From contig JANQPP010000039.1 of the NCBI GenBank assembly GCA_028289405.1, forward strand, positions 1 through 56,044: 56,044 nt of DNA, read 5' to 3'. Positions 53,170 through 56,044 of the stretch are shown here, piece by piece (within the stretch, counting starts at the first letter, position 1; each line of letters starts with the position of its first letter). Made by a program: the position numbers and the translations under genes. This DNA is from Pirellulales bacterium (GTDB taxonomy: Bacteria; Planctomycetota; Planctomycetia; Pirellulales; JANQPP01). The notes under the pieces are model-generated. The model searched no databases and was not told the origin of the DNA. It saw only the letters and a list, made by a program, of their open reading frames with translations.

Positions 53170-53216
53170 GCACCGGTTTGCCCAGCGCGTATTATTCTCG
53201 CAAAATGTGCAAAGTA
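53170..53216 (-). promoter_or_regulatory. Predicted promoter of the DUF1559 gene
   Basis: Read leftward, TTTACT followed 16 bases later by AATAAT (5 of 6 to a -10 consensus) lies about 35-70 bases upstream of the start codon. It is within an AT-rich block that stands out from the GC-rich surroundings. Coordinates are approximate. Confidence 0.4.
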
Positions 53217-53224
53217 AATCCAGC

Positions 53225-53240
53225 AGATTTCTAGAAATCT
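53225..53240. promoter_or_regulatory. Perfect 16-bp palindrome upstream of DUF1559 gene
   Basis: AGATTTCTAGAAATCT is its own reverse complement with no loop. It lies 80-95 bases before the DUF1559 start codon and just upstream of the predicted promoter, where an activator or repressor dimer could bind. It is also within 30-45 bases of the stop codon of the upstream gene. Confidence 0.5.
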
Positions 53241-53269
53241 TCGATTGGCCTCGCCAAGGCTTGGGAAGA

Positions 53270-55030
53270 TTACGATTTCAACTTCCGCGAAGCGTGACGC
53301 GAATGGAATGGCCGCCGACGGGCGGTGAACCACCCAGCCCCTGCCGCCAACGCGGCTAAGAACAGCCCATCCGGTTCTGGAACGGATGCGGCTTGAATGC
53401 CCAAACCGCCTCTCATTTCAAGGCTTACGGCAAGATTTCGAAAGTTTTCCTTGAGGATGGAGAAATCCGCCAAACCGACGGCGTAGTCCTCGTTCAAGTC
53501 TCCAGATTCTCGCGTCGTTCCCACGTCAAAATTCGTTTTGAGGATCTGAAAATCTTTCAGGTCGACGTCTCCATCCATGTCGACGTCCCCCGCGATGACA
53601 CCTAGCCGTTCTCTCCGCCAACTTAGGGCCACGTCCCAGGGCGCGAAATCATCGTCACGAAACACGCGAAGCAGGTAGTTGGTTTCCGGTTCCAAGACCG
53701 GCTCCCAGACGTGCTCCGTATTGTCATTTTGGCCGCGCGAATCGGTAACGAGAACCATTCCGTCGGCGGTTTCCGCCAGCAACTCCAAATCGAAATTCGC
53801 GAGGTTGGCCTCATCGGCGGCGATATCCACTTGCACGTTCCAAGCCAGCGCCGCCGCTAGCGTTTCCGGATAAACGCCCGTGGCGAAGGCGTAGGTTGAT
53901 TCGTCTTTGCTGGCGAATTCCGGGTCGTAATCGAAACCATGTAAACCGAGAAGGCGAGACTCTCCCTCTTCGCGGCTATCGTATTCGCCTCCGGCGAGGA
54001 TGCGATAGCTTTGCCGCACATCGAGTTGCCCCGCGCCAAAACGAGCGTCCAGTCCATTCGCCGTGGTGGCCGCGTACCCATCAAGGTTCCGGCTCGCCCC
54101 GGCCATCAGGGCTGATTTGATCACTTCCGCCGTTTCCGCGTGCTGGACGACGTATGTCTCTCCATTCGCTCCGGTAACTTCGCGTGATCCGTGGGACCAT
54201 TCCGGATGGTTATGCCCCGCTTCAATGAGGATCGTGGCGGCACCGCTCACGAAAGGGGCCGCGTAGCTAGTAAATATCTCCGGCACGACCAAATCCGGTT
54301 TCACGCGGACGGGTCCTCGATACAAGCCATCGAACGACTGAAAACTTCCCACGCCCACCGTGCCCGGTTCGTGGTTGCCACTGCTGAGCCCGACGGAAAT
54401 CACGTTGTATGCACTGGCAAGCAGCGGCCGAACACCGCCATTATTGACGTTATTCACCCCCACCACATGCACGACGTCGTCCCGATGGACCGAGTCATCC
54501 ACCCGGGACAACTCGAACGGGAGGCCGGGCAGCACCCAACTATGGTTGAACACGCGGGCATTCGTGAAACTGGCGGTGGTATCTTCCACACTCACGAGAT
54601 AGTCCAAGCCGATCCAGGCCTCAGTGCGGTAGACATCGATATTCGTCACGTCCGGTGCGATCGAGGAGATGCTGCCAAAGAATAGAGAAGCGACCAGGTT
54701 CGCATGGCCCGAGCGATCACCGTCGCTGGAGATGACATGGAATTGCCGGTCTCCGCCATTCAACTGCGGATTCTTTTCGAAATCCGGGAGAAAGTTGAAA
54801 AGCCCGTCTGCTGGCCGCTGGGTAGAGTTATCGATGTTGTTGTCGGTATTCGCCTCCACGAGGGCCACGTGGACCGTCGCACCGGTGGGCAAATCGTCGC
54901 CCAGTTCCGCGCGAAGCCTCTCGTAGCCAATCTGTTCCTTCACCAGCGGATTCTGACCCCAGGCTGGCAAGGCGATGACGCCTGCCAGGCAAAGTGGAAA
55001 CCAGCATCTCAATAAATGGGACACAGACAT
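53270..55030 (-). CDS. Secreted subtilase-like protein with dockerin repeat and PEP-CTERM
   Basis: A 586-residue exported protein. The signal ([20 protein letters not shown]) ends near residue 25. About 50-360 resembles an S8 subtilase: [13 protein letters not shown] with His109, [15 protein letters not shown] near the oxyanion position, and [16 protein letters not shown] with Ser255. The strand that normally holds catalytic Asp reads VALVEANTD, with Glu59. Later there is a dockerin-like pair, [16 protein letters not shown] and [16 protein letters not shown]. The end, [19 protein letters not shown] plus RRR, is a PEP-CTERM sorting signal. The ATG at 55030 precedes the signal; a longer frame is rejected. 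Confidence 0.82.
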   Translation of the reverse strand: MSVSHLLRCWFPLCLAGVIALPAWGQNPLVKEQIGYERLRAELGDDLPTGATVHVALVEANTDNNIDNSTQRPADGLFNFLPDFEKNPQLNGGDRQFHVISSDGDRSGHANLVASLFFGSISSIAPDVTNIDVYRTEAWIGLDYLVSVEDTTASFTNARVFNHSWVLPGLPFELSRVDDSVHRDDVVHVVGVNNVNNGGVRPLLASAYNVISVGLSSGNHEPGTVGVGSFQSFDGLYRGPVRVKPDLVVPEIFTSYAAPFVSGAATILIEAGHNHPEWSHGSREVTGANGETYVVQHAETAEVIKSALMAGASRNLDGYAATTANGLDARFGAGQLDVRQSYRILAGGEYDSREEGESRLLGLHGFDYDPEFASKDESTYAFATGVYPETLAAALAWNVQVDIAADEANLANFDLELLAETADGMVLVTDSRGQNDNTEHVWEPVLEPETNYLLRVFRDDDFAPWDVALSWRRERLGVIAGDVDMDGDVDLKDFQILKTNFDVGTTRESGDLNEDYAVGLADFSILKENFRNLAVSLEMRGGLGIQAASVPEPDGLFLAALAAGAGWFTARRRPFHSRHASRKLKS

Positions 55031-55186
55031 CGAGGCGAATTGGGAAGTAGCTGAAACGGCGCCCGGATCAGTGAGACACGCTGGTCTGGGACAATTCACG
55101 GAAAGCATGGTCTCGATCGGGCTTCGCCGGCAACCTCTTAGTATAGCCGGCATACCAATTCTCCGCCCGCTTTTCGGCTAGCGGGT

Positions 55187-55222
55187 CACGAGAACTGCAA
55201 ACGTGACTTTGCAGTTCTCGTG
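55187..55222. repeat. Perfect 15-bp inverted repeat with flanking direct repeats
   Basis: CACGAGAACTGCAAA at 55187-55201 is repeated inverted at 55208-55222, with a 6-base loop. The sequence GGCTAGCGGG flanks it on both sides (55176-55185 and 55222-55231). It is a cruciform or RNA hairpin; the direct repeats give it the look of a small inserted repeat unit rather than a simple terminator. It lies between divergent genes, where no terminator is expected. Confidence 0.6.
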
Positions 55223-55293
55223 GCTAGCGGGGATCTGCGTCCGGAGACACGCATTCGAAACAACCAAAAAAACTTAATTGCACGAAAAAATAT

Positions 55294-55322
55294 TTGACGA
55301 ATACGAGCTTCGTGCCTAGAGT
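55294..55322 (+). promoter_or_regulatory. Predicted sigma-70-type promoter of the LamG gene
   Basis: TTGACG at 55294-55299 (5 of 6 to the -35 consensus) and TAGAGT at 55317-55322 (4 of 6 to the -10 consensus) are spaced by 17 bases, 65 bases upstream of the start codon. One of the clearest promoter-like pairs in the window. Confidence 0.5.
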
Positions 55323-55387
55323 GCCGGGCAGAAGTGCTTGAGATAAGAACGGCTTCGGGATCATGCTGGCTGGCAGGGAGTAATGAG

Positions 55388-56044
55388 ATGAGCTGGATTC
55401 GCCAAGTGATTTGTGCGTTGACGACGTTGGGTTATTGCAGCGTAGCGACATTCGGCTATGGGGAATTAGTCGCGCATTGGCCACTTGATGAAGGAAGTGG
55501 GGAAACGTTCGTGGACATGGCCGGCGGCAACGATGGCTTTCTGCCCCAGGACGTGACCGTGGAGTGGGCCGACGATGGACCTCCCGGTTTTCAGGACTCG
55601 TCCGTGCGATTCACGGGAAATCAAGGGCCGTCCTACATCGAAACGCCCTTCATCGGCATCGGCGGCGCGAATCCCAGGACGATTACCGCCTGGATCAAGG
55701 CGGAACCGCAGCCTTTCGCGACCGCGATGGTCGCTTGGGGATCGCTCGCCAATGGCCGGAAGTGGCATTTCCGCATTAACCAGGGTACCAACTCGCTCCG
55801 CACGGAATTCCAAGGCGGCCAAAACTTCGCCGGCACTGAATTGACCGATGGCGAGTGGCATTTCGTCTCCTCCGTCTTCCCCGAGGGAGCCGTCGAGGGC
55901 GCGGAAATCCTGCATTATCTGGATGGCGTCTTGGATCCGCGGACCGGAGGCACCTCCCGCGAAATCGACACCGGAGCCGGTGCAAGCGAGGATGCCTTTC
56001 CCGTGCATATCGGTTTCGCCGCCGGGCATGCGGGCCGCTTCTTC
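55388..56044 (+). CDS. Secreted LamG/concanavalin-like protein (partial, runs off right edge)
   Basis: At least 219 residues, open to the window end. A signal peptide (QVICALTTLGYCSVATFGYG) is followed by LVAHWPLDEGSG, the usual start of a LamG domain, then VRFTGNQGPSYIETPF, TITAWIKAE, GEWHFVSSVF, HYLDGVLDPRTGG and VHIGFAAGHAGRFF, which match planctomycete LamG domains that bind carbohydrate. Such proteins often end in a PEP-CTERM or dockerin; the end is not in the window. GGGAG lies about seven bases before the ATG at 55388. Confidence 0.88.
   Translation, partial: MSWIRQVICALTTLGYCSVATFGYGELVAHWPLDEGSGETFVDMAGGNDGFLPQDVTVEWADDGPPGFQDSSVRFTGNQGPSYIETPFIGIGGANPRTITAWIKAEPQPFATAMVAWGSLANGRKWHFRINQGTNSLRTEFQGGQNFAGTELTDGEWHFVSSVFPEGAVEGAEILHYLDGVLDPRTGGTSREIDTGAGASEDAFPVHIGFAAGHAGRFF

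Larger units (their letters stand above)
55031..55387. promoter_or_regulatory. Divergent intergenic region with hairpin and promoter
   Basis: 357 bases between the leftward subtilase-like gene and the rightward LamG gene. Contents seen: a 15-bp hairpin at 55187-55222 flanked by a direct repeat, an AT-rich block, and a -35/-10 pair at 55294-55322. No gene. Confidence 0.55.

Overview
The window reads as a piece of a Planctomycetota chromosome, most likely from the Pirellulales or Planctomycetales. The signs are: two DUF1559 prepilin-like proteins with the H-X9-DG tail; a DUF1549/DUF1501 gene pair with an EF-hand lipoprotein; large secreted proteins that start with an LExRxLL-type leader; an ECF sigma factor next to a membrane Ser/Thr kinase with TPRs; dockerin plus PEP-CTERM and LamG secreted proteins; a COG2232-type ATP-grasp enzyme; and loosely packed genes with few operons. 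Base composition is moderately GC-rich. No rRNA, CRISPR array or recognisable defence island was seen.

Layout. 1-2072 is the right edge of an integrated element: a large serine recombinase whose 3' end runs into the 3' half of a tRNA-Pro(CGG) gene, plus a long hairpin at 269-348. 2269-8600 holds single genes: a Tat-exported DMFase-like protein, an LRR protein, a DUF1559 protein, MEKHLA, YbjQ and Gfo/Idh/MocA proteins, and a small membrane protein. 8699-8779 is a scrap of an IS3-family transposase. 8971-15005 is a leftward set: ECF sigma, kinase-TPR protein, and a matrixin-like secreted protein with an altered zinc site. A repeat-rich secreted protein is divergent from it. 16409-18571 has a GT1-like glycosyltransferase and a SUKH-like protein. 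18667-23582 is the DUF1549/DUF1501/EF-hand operon, divergent from a Tat-secreted oxidoreductase and a PQQ-repeat protein.

27074-30601 holds HD-GYP and HDOD signalling proteins, an antisense-overlapping membrane protein and a coiled-coil lipoprotein. 30681-37140 holds two very large ELWxxDGT-repeat surface proteins in tandem. 37490-41184 holds MOSC, DJ-1/PfpI, a minimal zincin and secreted proteins of unknown function. 41246-43166 is a stand-alone CoaB with an ATP-grasp enzyme. 43306-51213 holds a TadG/VWA protein, an acetyltransferase, a Lys-rich histone-H1-like small protein, a second kinase, a DsbD with a doubled N-terminal domain, and a FixJ/LuxR-type regulator. 51365-51390 is a perfect 26-bp palindrome between that regulator and tadA. 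52156-56044 holds another DUF1559 protein, a subtilase-like dockerin/PEP-CTERM protein and a truncated LamG protein.

Most of the coding capacity serves the cell envelope and its regulation: secreted repeat proteins, pilin-like proteins, thiol exchange, and signalling by kinases, ECF sigma and c-di-GMP. The observations most worth a second look are: (i) an eight-blade PD40-type propeller apparently inserted inside a PKD domain of the 1183-residue ELWxxDGT protein, with both ELW proteins carrying exactly eight ELW repeats; (ii) the 26-bp palindrome beside the LuxR-type regulator; (iii) the recombinase gene whose stop codon lies in a tRNA-Pro T-loop; (iv) catalytic-site substitutions in the matrixin-like and subtilase-like secreted proteins. 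No single gene set here can be claimed from sequence alone as a wholly new system.
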